Source of the DNA: Streptomyces sp. FIT100
GTDB taxonomy: Bacteria > Actinomycetota > Actinomycetes > Streptomycetales > Streptomycetaceae
Length of the DNA: 64,000 bases
Assembly: GCF_024584805.1 (NCBI RefSeq)
Contig: NZ_CP075715.1
Coordinates: forward strand, 1,786,001-1,850,000
Reading direction: 5' to 3'
Positions 25,189 to 37,910 of this stretch are shown in pieces; within the stretch, counting starts at the first letter, position 1, and every line of letters starts with the position of its first letter. Position numbers and translations under genes: made by a program. The notes beneath the pieces are model-generated. The model was not told the origin of the DNA. It searched no databases and saw only the letters and a program-made list of their open reading frames with translations.

Positions 25189-26214
25189 TCACATGCTGCG
25201 GTGGAGCAGATAGTCCGCGAGTCCGGCCAGGTCGTCGGCAGGGCCTGGCCGAGGTGTGGCCGATCCAAGGGCGCACAAGGCGCGTTCGTAGTGCGTGCGG
25301 GCATGTTCCCCGGCATGACGGCGGCCACCGGCCAGTTCGATGAGGCTGGTGGCAGTGCGCAGATCCGCGCTGGTGAGGCGGCGCGGCAAGAGCCGGGCGA
25401 GGCGGGTCGAAGCCGCGTCGCCGCACGCGAGAGCCTCAAGCACGGGGAGGGTCTTCTTGCCGCGGACAAGGTCGCAGCCAACTGGTTTGCCCGTGCGGTG
25501 GGGGTCCCCCCAGATGCCGAGGATGTCGTCGACGATCTGGAAGGCCAGGCCGAGCTCGCTGCCGTACAGGCGATAGGCCGCGACCGCGTCGGGATCTGCC
25601 CCGGCGATGGCGGCGCCCATCCCGGCGGCACATCCGAGCAGGGCGCCGGTCTTGTCCCGGGCCATGGCCAGGTACTCGTCCACGGTGACCGCCGCGGGGC
25701 CGGTGAAGGGGCGGGATTCAAAGGCGATGTCTTCGGCCTGGCCGCGCGCCATGGCGTCGAGGGCGTGCACCAGTTCGTCGTACGACGCCTCCACGCCTGT
25801 GCGGGCGACAGCCTTCAGGGCCAGCACCATCATCGCGTCCCCGGCGAGCACGGCGGGCCCGGAGCCGAACTTCTTCCGCAGGGTCGGGCGACCCCGGCGT
25901 ATCTCGTCGCCGTCCATGATGTCGTCGTGTACCAGCGAGAAGCCATGCACCAGCTCAACGGCGACTGCGGCGGGTATCGCATCCCGCGCGGTGCCGCCGG
26001 CTGCCTGCGCAGCGAGCAGCGCGAGTGCGGAGCGGACGGCCTTGCCGCCGGGTGCGGGGGCGGGTGATCCGTCGGCGGCGCACCACCCGAAGGCGTATCC
26101 GCTCATCCGGGCGAGTGTGGGGTGCAGCCCCGCCACGGCCTCCTTGAGGGCGGGCTCCACCAGGGGCTTGGCACGGGCGAGCAGATCGAGACCGAGCACG
26201 GTCGCATGGGACAT
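25189..26214 (-). CDS. Geranylgeranyl diphosphate synthase (polyprenyl synthetase)
   Basis: 341 residues from ATG 26214, chosen because the protein family begins here and the regulatory palindrome lies outside; no clear ribosome site is visible, and GTG 26265 is possible. Both Asp-rich motifs are intact: D97-D-I-M-D101 with GRPT after it, and FQIVDDILGIWGD (D229, D230) with GKPVGCDLVRGKKTLP. It condenses isopentenyl and allylic diphosphates, most probably to C20 GGPP given the diterpene cyclase next to it. First gene of the left-going arm of the terpene locus. Confidence 0.85.
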   Translation of the reverse strand: MSHATVLGLDLLARAKPLVEPALKEAVAGLHPTLARMSGYAFGWCAADGSPAPAPGGKAVRSALALLAAQAAGGTARDAIPAAVAVELVHGFSLVHDDIMDGDEIRRGRPTLRKKFGSGPAVLAGDAMMVLALKAVARTGVEASYDELVHALDAMARGQAEDIAFESRPFTGPAAVTVDEYLAMARDKTGALLGCAAGMGAAIAGADPDAVAAYRLYGSELGLAFQIVDDILGIWGDPHRTGKPVGCDLVRGKKTLPVLEALACGDAASTRLARLLPRRLTSADLRTATSLIELAGGRRHAGEHARTHYERALCALGSATPRPGPADDLAGLADYLLHRSM

Positions 26215-26269
26215 GCGAACCAGTGCAGCCGTTCTGCCCCGTGCGCGGGAACCGTCTTGGGACACGAGC

Positions 26270-26303
26270 GTGTTGAAGGAGTTGATCTCAACAGGTTCAA
26301 CAC
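26270..26303. promoter_or_regulatory. Nested palindrome centred in the divergent terpene promoter
   Basis: Outer arms GTGTTGAA (26270-26277) and TTCAACAC (26296-26303) enclose inner arms GTTGA (26281-26285) and TCAAC (26288-26292). The centre is about 72 nt from the GGPP synthase ATG and about 70 nt from the cyclase ATG. This symmetry suggests one regulator controlling both arms. No regulator gene lies in the locus. Confidence 0.6.
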
Positions 26304-26356
26304 AGCCGGTGGCGATCACTGTTCCCGCGGCCTCCCCGGTGAGCTGCACTGGAAGG

Positions 26357-28195
26357 ATGATCGACCAGGCGCTGTCGCAACTTCCGGAGCGCGCCGCCAT
26401 GGCGGTGGCACGAGCACGCGTCGCCATGCTGGCGGCGCAGTCCGCCGACGGTTACTGGCACTACGGAGTCGAGAACAAGGTCACCGTGGGCGCGCACGAC
26501 CTGCTGGCGCGAGAGTTCCTCGGCGTACGTACTGCCCGTGAGACGACGCGCACGGCGGCATGGATCCGCTCCATCCAGAGCGGGGACGGCGGGTGGCCCG
26601 GCTTCCACGGCGGGCCGGACGACATCTCCGCCACGGTCATCGCCTACGCCGCGCTGCGGCTCGCGGGCGATGCCCCGAGCCGGCCGCACATGCGGGCCGC
26701 CGCCGACGGTATCGCCCGTCTCGGCGGCCTGGAGCGGTGCCGCAACTCGGCTCGTCTGTGGCTGGCTCTGGCCGGGCTGTGGCCGTGGGAGAAGGTTCGC
26801 ACCCTTCCGCCCGAGCTCTTCCTCCTGCCCCGCCGCACCCGTGCCAGCCTCTACGAAGTCGCCTCCTGGGCCCGCCAGGTGATCGTCGCAGTCTCCATCC
26901 TGGGGGCACTGCGTCCGGTGTGGCCTGTCGGCTTCGACCTGGCCGAGCTGCCGGGCTGGCGCGCCCCGGCCACCCGAACGGGCAGGCGGCGTCCGCCATA
27001 CGCCCCGTTACGGTGCCGCGCCCTGAGGGCGATGCAGGCGTGGATGAGGCAACGGCAGGACGTCGACGGCTGCTGGGGAGGGGTACACGCGACCACCGTG
27101 CACACGCTCCTGGCCCTCCACGTGCTGGGAGAGTCTGCCGTCGGCCCGCTGATGCGGTCCGCGCTCGCCGGTCTCGATACTTTCGCCGACGACGACGGCC
27201 CGATGCGGCGCGTTCGCTTCTCCCATTCACCAGTGTGGGACACCGCGCACGTCATCCTGGCACTCCGCGCCGCCGGGGTGCCGGCGGGCGATCCGTCGCT
27301 GGCCCGCGCCGCGGCCTGGCTGCTCGGCCGGCAGTGCGAGGGGACCGGCGACTGGGCGGTGCACCGGCCCGGGCTCCCACCCGGTGGCTGGTCCTTCCAG
27401 TTCGCCAACGCCCACTACCCGGACTGTGACGACACGGCACTGGTCGTGCGGGCCCTGCGTGCGGTGGCATCGTCCACCGCACCGGACGGGGCCGTGTCCC
27501 GCGGACTGCGCTGGCTGTCCGGGATGGTGTGCGGCGACGGCGGCTGGGCCGCGTTCGACGCCGACACCGCGGTGACGCCGCTGCGACGGCTGCGCATCAC
27601 CGACACCCCCGCGCTCTTGTTCGACGAGACCACCGCGGACGTCACAGCTCACGCCGTGGAGGCCCTGGCCGCCGAGGGTCCGCAGTACGCCCACGTCGTG
27701 CACGCGGGAGCGAACTGGCTTCTGCGTGCACAGGAGTACGACGGCTCGTGGTACGGACGCTGGGGCTGCAACCACGTCTACGGCACGAGCGCCGGGCTCG
27801 CCGCGCTCCGCGCCTCCGGGCTGCACCGCGATCACCCGGCCATCCGCCGCGGAGCCGTCTGGCTGCTGAGCCACCAGAACCCCGACGGGGGGTGGGGCGA
27901 AGACCATCGCTCCTACCTGGATGCCGCGTGGCGCGGCCGGGGAGAGTCCAGCGCCTCGCAGACCGCCTGGGCGCTGCAGGGGCTGCTCTCTGCCGGAGCG
28001 GCGGACGGACCGGCCGTCCGCCGCGGAGTGGACTGGCTTGTGCGGCGCCAGCTGTCCGACGGCACGTGGCAGGAGCCCCAGTACACCGGAACGGGTATGC
28101 CCTGGCGGTCGCCCATCCGCTACCGCTGCTATCCCGTCGTCTTCCCCACGCTCGCGCTCACCCAGTATCTGAAGGAGCACAAGCATGCGACATAA
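26357..28195 (+). CDS. Squalene-hopene-cyclase-family terpene cyclase with altered cavity
   Basis: 612 residues, close to the 630 of true SHCs. ATG 26357 has GGAAGG directly against it, so GTG 26340 is a possible start. The acid motif D356-C-D358-D359-T-A is intact in a context (GGWSFQFANAHYPDCDDTA) nearly identical to Alicyclobacillus SHC. QW repeats (DGSWYGRWG, PDGGWGEDHRSY) and the activating His (DVTAHA, H432) are present. By eye-alignment the cavity residues Tyr420, Phe601 and Phe605 of that enzyme are Phe400, Met581 and Ser585 here, while Tyr609 and Tyr612 are kept. The substrate may therefore be shorter than squalene or cyclised only in part. No squalene-forming gene is near. Its stop overlaps the SDR start. 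Confidence 0.85.
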   Translation: MIDQALSQLPERAAMAVARARVAMLAAQSADGYWHYGVENKVTVGAHDLLAREFLGVRTARETTRTAAWIRSIQSGDGGWPGFHGGPDDISATVIAYAALRLAGDAPSRPHMRAAADGIARLGGLERCRNSARLWLALAGLWPWEKVRTLPPELFLLPRRTRASLYEVASWARQVIVAVSILGALRPVWPVGFDLAELPGWRAPATRTGRRRPPYAPLRCRALRAMQAWMRQRQDVDGCWGGVHATTVHTLLALHVLGESAVGPLMRSALAGLDTFADDDGPMRRVRFSHSPVWDTAHVILALRAAGVPAGDPSLARAAAWLLGRQCEGTGDWAVHRPGLPPGGWSFQFANAHYPDCDDTALVVRALRAVASSTAPDGAVSRGLRWLSGMVCGDGGWAAFDADTAVTPLRRLRITDTPALLFDETTADVTAHAVEALAAEGPQYAHVVHAGANWLLRAQEYDGSWYGRWGCNHVYGTSAGLAALRASGLHRDHPAIRRGAVWLLSHQNPDGGWGEDHRSYLDAAWRGRGESSASQTAWALQGLLSAGAADGPAVRRGVDWLVRRQLSDGTWQEPQYTGTGMPWRSPIRYRCYPVVFPTLALTQYLKEHKHAT

Positions 28196-29039
28196 CCATG
28201 CCGGGAGAGTGTGCCTGGTCACCGGTGGCGCGCAAGGCATCGGCTGGGCCATCGCCACAGCGCTCGCCGATCGCGGCGCGATCGTGCATGCCTGCGACAT
28301 CTCCGGCGAGCACCTGGAGCGGGCGACCTCCCTGGCCGCTCTCCGGCCCCCCGGGGGAGCGATCCATCTCTCGCGCTGCGACGCCGCGGTGCGAGAGCAG
28401 AGCCAGGAATGGATAGCCGGCGTGCACCGTCGCGAGGGCCGCGTCGATGTCCTGGTGAACAACTGCGCCTACGTGCGCTGGACCGACCTTGAGTCGATGT
28501 CATGGGACGAGATCGAACAGACCGTTCAGGTGGGTCTGCTCGCGACGGTCTACGCCACGAAAGCGGTCGTGCCGCTGATGCGGGCCGGAGGGTACGGGCA
28601 CATCATCGCCATGGGCTCGGCCATCAGCCGCGTTCCGATTCCTCCGTCCTCCGCCGCTTACGCCGCGGTGAAAGCGGGAGTCGAGGCGTTCATCCGCGTG
28701 CTGCAGGCAGAGCTGACCGGCACGCCGGTGCATACCACTCTGATCCGCCCCGTGACCGTCGGTGGGACCGACTTCTTCCGCCGACACGTGCCCTCCCGCG
28801 TCATGCCGCGCATCACCGACTTCCTACCGACTCTGACACCGTCTCAGGTCGCCGGCTCGGTCATCCGGGTTCTGGAGCGCCCGCGTCCGGTCGTCGACAT
28901 CCCCGCGTATCTGCCGCTTCTGTACGGCCTGTACGGGTGCGCCCCCACGGTCTTCCGCCGGCTCACCGCCGTGGGCGGTGCGGCCCGAAAGGACTTCGGT
29001 GCCGTGCCGTGGCACCAGGGTGAGAGGAAGCCTCGATGA
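28185..29039 (+). CDS. SDR-family dehydrogenase of the terpene operon
   Basis: 284 residues from ATG 28185, 11 nt inside the cyclase gene, so the two are translationally coupled. VTGGAQGIGWAIATAL (cofactor site), SAAYAAVKAGVEAF (catalytic Tyr and Lys) and CDIS after beta-2 (an NAD-type Asp) are present. The usual NNAG motif reads NNCA. The C-terminal 60 residues (YLPLLYGLYGCAPTVFRRLTAVGG) are longer and more hydrophobic than in soluble SDRs and may touch membrane or a greasy substrate. A role oxidising a cyclised terpene alcohol is an inference from context. Confidence 0.75.
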   Translation: MRHNHAGRVCLVTGGAQGIGWAIATALADRGAIVHACDISGEHLERATSLAALRPPGGAIHLSRCDAAVREQSQEWIAGVHRREGRVDVLVNNCAYVRWTDLESMSWDEIEQTVQVGLLATVYATKAVVPLMRAGGYGHIIAMGSAISRVPIPPSSAAYAAVKAGVEAFIRVLQAELTGTPVHTTLIRPVTVGGTDFFRRHVPSRVMPRITDFLPTLTPSQVAGSVIRVLERPRPVVDIPAYLPLLYGLYGCAPTVFRRLTAVGGAARKDFGAVPWHQGERKPR

Positions 29040-29698
29040 CGCATGTGGATCTGCCCCCTGAAGTCCCCTATCCACCGCCGCCGTGGCACGTCACAGGACA
29101 GTTGTGGATGGCCGCCGCCGAGTGCTCTCATGAGATCGCCGTCCCCTCCGACCTGAACGCCGTGGGCAGGGCGCGCCGTCTGGTCATCGGGCTCGTCCGG
29201 TACGGGACCGGGACACTGCGCTACGACGAACTGGCCGTGGGCTCCCTCGTGCGCCGCGGGCACAGGATCGGCATGCTCGCCCAGCACGTCTGGGTCGACG
29301 AGCCCGCGTCGCTGTGGGGCGGGCGCCGTCTGTGGGGCATCCCCAAACAACTGGCGAGCTTCGAGTGGGACGGCCCTGCAGTGTGCATCCGCTCGGGTGC
29401 CTCTCCGCTCGCCGAGCTCATGGTCCGCCCTGCCGCGAACTGGATTCTGCGACCCCTGCCCCTGCCCCTGCCGGCCACTGGCTTCGGTCAGGTCGGCGAC
29501 CAGCGCGTCTTCCTCCCGGGTCGCATGCGGGCCCGGCTCGCCCCGGCGACGATCGAAATCCGCCGCTGGTCCGCGCCCTTGCCTCCCATCACAGGCACGC
29601 ACCTGGGCGCACTCGGGTCGGTGCGCTGCCGATTCACCTTCCCCACCGGACGGGCGCTCGGCCCCGTCGACGCCACCGGACAACCGTCAAGGACGTGA
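29036..29698 (+). CDS. Acetoacetate-decarboxylase-like protein
   Basis: 220 residues, overlapping the SDR stop by 4 nt (ATGA). The family core appears as GRRLWGIPKQLASFEW, where the Lys of the Gly-x-Pro-Lys loop is the Schiff-base Lys of acetoacetate decarboxylase, and in the opening PPPPWHVTGQLWMAA and the ARRLVIGLVRYGTGTLRYDELAVG strand. Members decarboxylate beta-keto acids or carry out other Schiff-base chemistry. Following an SDR, it could remove a carboxylate from a beta-keto-acid intermediate; that is an inference. Confidence 0.7.
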   Translation: MTHVDLPPEVPYPPPPWHVTGQLWMAAAECSHEIAVPSDLNAVGRARRLVIGLVRYGTGTLRYDELAVGSLVRRGHRIGMLAQHVWVDEPASLWGGRRLWGIPKQLASFEWDGPAVCIRSGASPLAELMVRPAANWILRPLPLPLPATGFGQVGDQRVFLPGRMRARLAPATIEIRRWSAPLPPITGTHLGALGSVRCRFTFPTGRALGPVDATGQPSRT

Positions 29699-29700
29699 CC

Positions 29701-30579
29701 ATGACCCATGACCAAGCCGACCGGCCGCTCGACCCGGCGGCCTGCGCCTCCGTGTGCGCCCACGCCGTCGACCTCATCTCTGACCTGCGCTCATGGAACC
29801 AACGGCACGGCAGCATCGTGTCCGATGTCCGGCAGAACGTGATCAGTGTGTTCACCCCCTTCATCGCGCCCTGGCTCGGTCCCGAAGAGCTCGCGCCCAC
29901 CGCACGGGTTGTTGCCTGGTGCTGCGCCCTCGACGACTACGCGGACAACAAGGAGACCTCCCCGGAGGAGGTGGCCACGCTCATCGACGTATGCCGCCGC
30001 GTGCTCACCGGCGAACCCCCTGACACCGCGGATCCCATCGTCGGTGCCCTCGCGGCGGTCCGGGCCGGTGTCGCCGGACCACGACTTCCCGCTGCCCACG
30101 CACGCGCCTGGAACCGCTCCCTGGACCGTGTGCTGTCCGCCACCCTCTTCGAGTGCGAGGCCCGGCATCACATCGCCAGCGGTCTGCCCGCTCCGTCGGT
30201 CGAGGACTATCTGGCCCGAAGCACCGGATCGATCCTGGTCGAGGTGTTCGCGCTCAACCTGTGCATCGCCGAAGGACGGAAGGACGCCGTCTCCCAACTC
30301 ACGGCGCTGGCCGAGGCTTTGTCGCATGCGGAGTACGCCGTCCGGCTTGCCAATGACCTCGCGTCGCATCGGCGCGAACGGGCCGCCGGAGACATCAACG
30401 CCATCATGCTCGGGATGGCGCAGGACGAAGCCCGGCGGCGCGTCGCCGCCCATACCGGGCGCTGCCGGGAAGTGCTGCGCCCCTTTCTCGGCGCGGATCC
30501 CCACGGCTGCGCGGTCATGCTCGACCGGGCGGTCGGCCTCTTCGTCGGTATTCCGCCGTCCCTCGATACAGCGGTCTGA
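29701..30579 (+). CDS. Class I terpene synthase (ionisation-initiated)
   Basis: 292 residues, 2 nt after the decarboxylase-like stop. Both metal-binding motifs are canonical: D78-D-Y-A-D82 and N218-D-L-A-S222-H-R-R-E226 (NSE triad). Upstream of these, FTPFIAPWLGPEELAPTARVVAWCCALDDY is typical of the alpha domain. It is shorter than the 330-360 residues of most bacterial sesquiterpene synthases and lacks the C-terminal RY motif that I would expect in them. It probably ionises the diphosphate made by the class II cyclase, as ent-kaurene-synthase-like bacterial diterpene synthases do. Final gene of the right-going operon, 18 nt from the convergent VWA gene. Confidence 0.82.
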   Translation: MTHDQADRPLDPAACASVCAHAVDLISDLRSWNQRHGSIVSDVRQNVISVFTPFIAPWLGPEELAPTARVVAWCCALDDYADNKETSPEEVATLIDVCRRVLTGEPPDTADPIVGALAAVRAGVAGPRLPAAHARAWNRSLDRVLSATLFECEARHHIASGLPAPSVEDYLARSTGSILVEVFALNLCIAEGRKDAVSQLTALAEALSHAEYAVRLANDLASHRRERAAGDINAIMLGMAQDEARRRVAAHTGRCREVLRPFLGADPHGCAVMLDRAVGLFVGIPPSLDTAV

Positions 30580-30597
30580 CAGTGACGCCGCGCGGAA

Positions 30598-31319
30598 TCA
30601 CGGGCGCACGATGCCCAGCGCCCGCGCGGTCGCCAGCCATACCGGGAACTCGGCCACGAGCCGGTCGTACAACTCGTCGTCCCGGACCTTTCGCGGGTCC
30701 TGGCCGGCGTGGAAGAAGCCCGCGTTGTCGACGGGACGCTTCGCCGGAACGGCCAGCTCGTCCAGCTTCCGCAGGAACTCGAACTGCCGGCTGCCGGGGT
30801 CGCCGAAGCCGATGAACTGCCAGAAGATCGGCAGCCTGGCCGCCTTGCACACGTACCGCTCCGCGGCGAGCTTGTTGATCGGCCCGCCGTCCGTCTGGAA
30901 GACGACGAGAGCGGGGGCCGTGGCGCCGCTGTCGAGGTAGTGGTCGATGACCGCGTCCATGCGAGGTGATAGCTGGTCCTGCCCATGTGCCCGAGCCCGG
31001 CGACGATCCGGTCGATCCGGCCCTCGTGGTCGGCGAGCGCGATGTCCGTCTCCGCGTCGATGTCCGTGGAGAAGAACACGACCGGCACCCGCCCGTCGTC
31101 GTCGAGATGGGCCGAGAGCCCCAGCACCCGGTCGGCGAGAGCCTGAACGCTGCCGTCCTTGTAGTACGGCTTCATGGAGCCGGAATGGTCGACGACCAGG
31201 TAGACGGCCGCGCGCTGACCGTTCAGCCCGTGCTTCTGCAGCGAGATGCCCGCGCTCTTGTAGAGGCTGACGAGGGCCGGGGCGGTCTCCTCCATCCTGC
31301 GGAGGCCGATCGCCGCCAT
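30598..31319 (-). pseudogene. VWA-domain protein interrupted by a one-base frameshift
   Basis: Translation from ATG 31319 (GGAG upstream) gives MAAIGLRRMEETAPALVSLYKSAG, a MIDAS site D-H-S-G-S-M, and continues to GHMGRTSYHLA at about 30963. There the frame is lost, and the rest (MDAVIDHYLDSGATAPALVVFQTDGGP...FWQFIGFGDPGSRQFEFLRKLDEL...) continues in another frame to 30598. Adding one G near 30961 would restore one continuous protein of about 240 residues. This is the TerF-like VWA family that streptomycetes use in tellurite-resistance-type systems. It may be a genuine pseudogene or a sequencing error. Confidence 0.8.
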
Positions 31320-31376
31320 GCCGCGTCTCCGTTCGCCGAGGGGCCGGGCCATCGGCCCCGATGAAGCATACGCAGC

Positions 31377-31417
31377 GGCGCCTGCCCTTCGTCCGGTCGG
31401 GGACAGGGGCAGGCGCC
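31377..31417 (-). terminator. Terminator after gltD
   Basis: GGCGCCTGCCC (31377-31387) pairs exactly with GGGCAGGCGCC (31407-31417), 46 nt beyond the gltD stop. Confidence 0.75.
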
Positions 31418-31462
31418 GCATCAGTTCCGTACGCCGTTGTACGGGACGAATGTGAGGGCGGG

Positions 31463-32915
31463 TCAGACCGTCAGCGCACGGTCCGTCGGGCGGATGGGGG
31501 CGGGCAGCTCGCTCGCACCCGTCAGGAAGCGGTCCACACCGCGGGCGGCCGAGCGGCCCTCGGCGATGGCCCAGACGATGAGCGACTGGCCGCGGCCGGC
31601 GTCACCGGCGACGAAGACGCCGTCGACGTTGGTCGCGAAGTCCGCGTCGCGCGCGACGTTGCCGCGCTCGTCGAGCTCCAGGCCGAACTGGGAGACCAGG
31701 CCGTTCTGGACGTCCGTGCCGGTGAAGCCCATGGCGAGGGTGACCAGCTGGGCCGGGATGACCCGCTCCGTGCCCGGCTTCTGCGTCAGCTTGCCGTCGA
31801 CGAACTCGACCTCGATGAGGTGCAGGGACTGGACGTTGCCGTCCTCATCGCCCTCGAAGTGGGTGGTGGAGACGGAGTACACCCGCTCGCCGCCCTCCTC
31901 GTGCGCGGACGTCACCTTGTAGAGCATCGGGAACGTCGGCCAGGGCTGGTGGCCCGGGCGGTCGTCCGACGGCCGGGGCATGATCTCCAGCTGGGTGACG
32001 GACGCCGCGCCCTGGCGGTGGGCCGTGCCGACGCAGTCCGCGCCGGTGTCGCCGCCGCCGATGACGACGACGTGCTTGCCCTCGGCGGTGATCGGCGGGG
32101 ACACGAAGTCGCCCTCGACGACCTTGTTGGAGAGCGGCAGGTACTCCATCGCCTGGTGGATGCCGTTCAGCTCACGGCCCGGGACCGGGAGGTCGCGGGC
32201 GGTCGTGGCGCCGGCGGCGATGACGACGGCGTCGTACCGGCGGCGCAGCTTCGCCGCGTCGATGTCGCGGCCGACCTCCACGCCCGTGCGGAACTTGGTG
32301 CCCTCCGCGCGCATCTGCTCGATACGCCGGTTGATGTGCCGCTTCTCCATCTTGAACTCGGGGATGCCGTAGCGCAGCAGTCCGCCGACTCGGTCGGCGC
32401 GCTCGTACACGGCGACCGTGTGGCCGGCCCGGGTCAGCTGCTGGGCGGCGGCGAGACCCGCCGGGCCGGAGCCGATGACCGCGACGGTCTTGCCGGAGAG
32501 CCGCTCCGGCGGCTGCGGCCTGACGTCGCCCGTGTCCCACGCCTTGTCGATGATGGAGACTTCGACGTTCTTGATGGTGACGGCCGGCTGGTTGATGCCG
32601 AGGACGCACGCCGCCTCGCACGGGGCGGGGCAGAGCCGGCCCGTGAACTCCGGGAAGTTGTTGGTGGCGTGCAGCCGCTCGCTCGCGGCCCCCCAGTCCT
32701 CCCGGTAGGCGTAGTCGTTCCACTCGGGGATGAGGTTCCCGAGCGGGCAGCCGTTGTGGCAGAAGGGGATGCCGCAGTCCATGCAGCGCCCGGCCTGCTT
32801 GCTGATGATCGGCAGCAGGGAGCCGGGAACGTAGACCTCGTTCCAGTCCCTCACCCGCTCGCCCACCGGACGGGTCCTGGCGACCTCGCGCCCGGTGGTC
32901 AGGAAGCCCTTGGGG

Positions 32916-32923
<8 letters not shown>
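31463..32923 (-). CDS. gltD: Glutamate synthase small subunit
   Basis: 486 residues. The N-terminal double [4Fe-4S] region shows [22 protein letters not shown] and [15 protein letters not shown] and NADPH sites are [15 protein letters not shown] and [11 protein letters not shown]. It passes electrons from NADPH to GltB, which makes two glutamates from 2-oxoglutarate and glutamine. Its start overlaps the gltB stop by 8 nt, coupling the two subunits. Confidence 0.96.
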
Positions 32924-37478
<4,555 letters not shown>

Positions 37479-37910
37479 CGGCTCTCCCGTCGTCGTCGTG
37501 GCATATGGCGGTGCCGAGGGACGACGTTGGCCCTCCGCTGAAATTTCGTGCAGGTTACATGATGGGATGGTTCCCGGGAAGCGGATAGCCCATTCCAACA
37601 TGCGGACACCGCCGTATGGGGGTCTGGTAACGGCGCAGGTGGGGGCGGGCGTGGACAGATGCGTCGTCCACGTACCCGGATGCAAGCAGGCTTCATTGCC
37701 CGCGGCGCTTACGGCTCATGCCCGGTGGTCACGGATTCGAAACCGGTGCGTAACAGCGGCTGGTGTGCCGCCATGGCCAGTGTCGCACCAGCGGGCCGGA
37801 TCGGGCACCGGGACCTTTGTCACAGCCTGGCGAACAGCCGTACGCCCGGGACGAACGGCCAGGTCAAGGGCGTACGGCCAGGTCAAAGGCGTACGGCCAG
37901 GTCAGACAGG
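37479..37910. other. Intergenic region upstream of gltB
   Basis: 432 nt with no convincing gene. On the minus strand GTAAC-n6-GAAAT (37543-37558) resembles one a/b half of the GlnR box (GTnAC-n6-GAAAC), 65 nt before the gltB start. At 37856-37905 the 19-mer CGGCCAGGTCAAGGGCGTA is repeated nearly three times just beyond the VIT gene stop. Confidence 0.4.
37856..37905. repeat. 19-bp tandem repeat
   Basis: CGGCCAGGTCAAGGGCGTA, CGGCCAGGTCAAAGGCGTA and a partial third copy CGGCCAGGTCAG, directly downstream of the VIT-family gene. The period is not a multiple of three, which fits its non-coding position. Confidence 0.75.

Noticed and set aside
26357..28195. Hopanoid biosynthesis locus
   Set aside because: The cyclase is SHC-like, but no squalene-forming genes (hpnC/D/E type) or hopanoid-tailoring genes flank it, and two conserved cavity phenylalanines are replaced.
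37479..37910. Riboswitch or attenuator upstream of gltB
   Set aside because: I looked for paired-stem plus terminator architecture and found none; only a possible GlnR half-site and a 19-bp repeat are visible.
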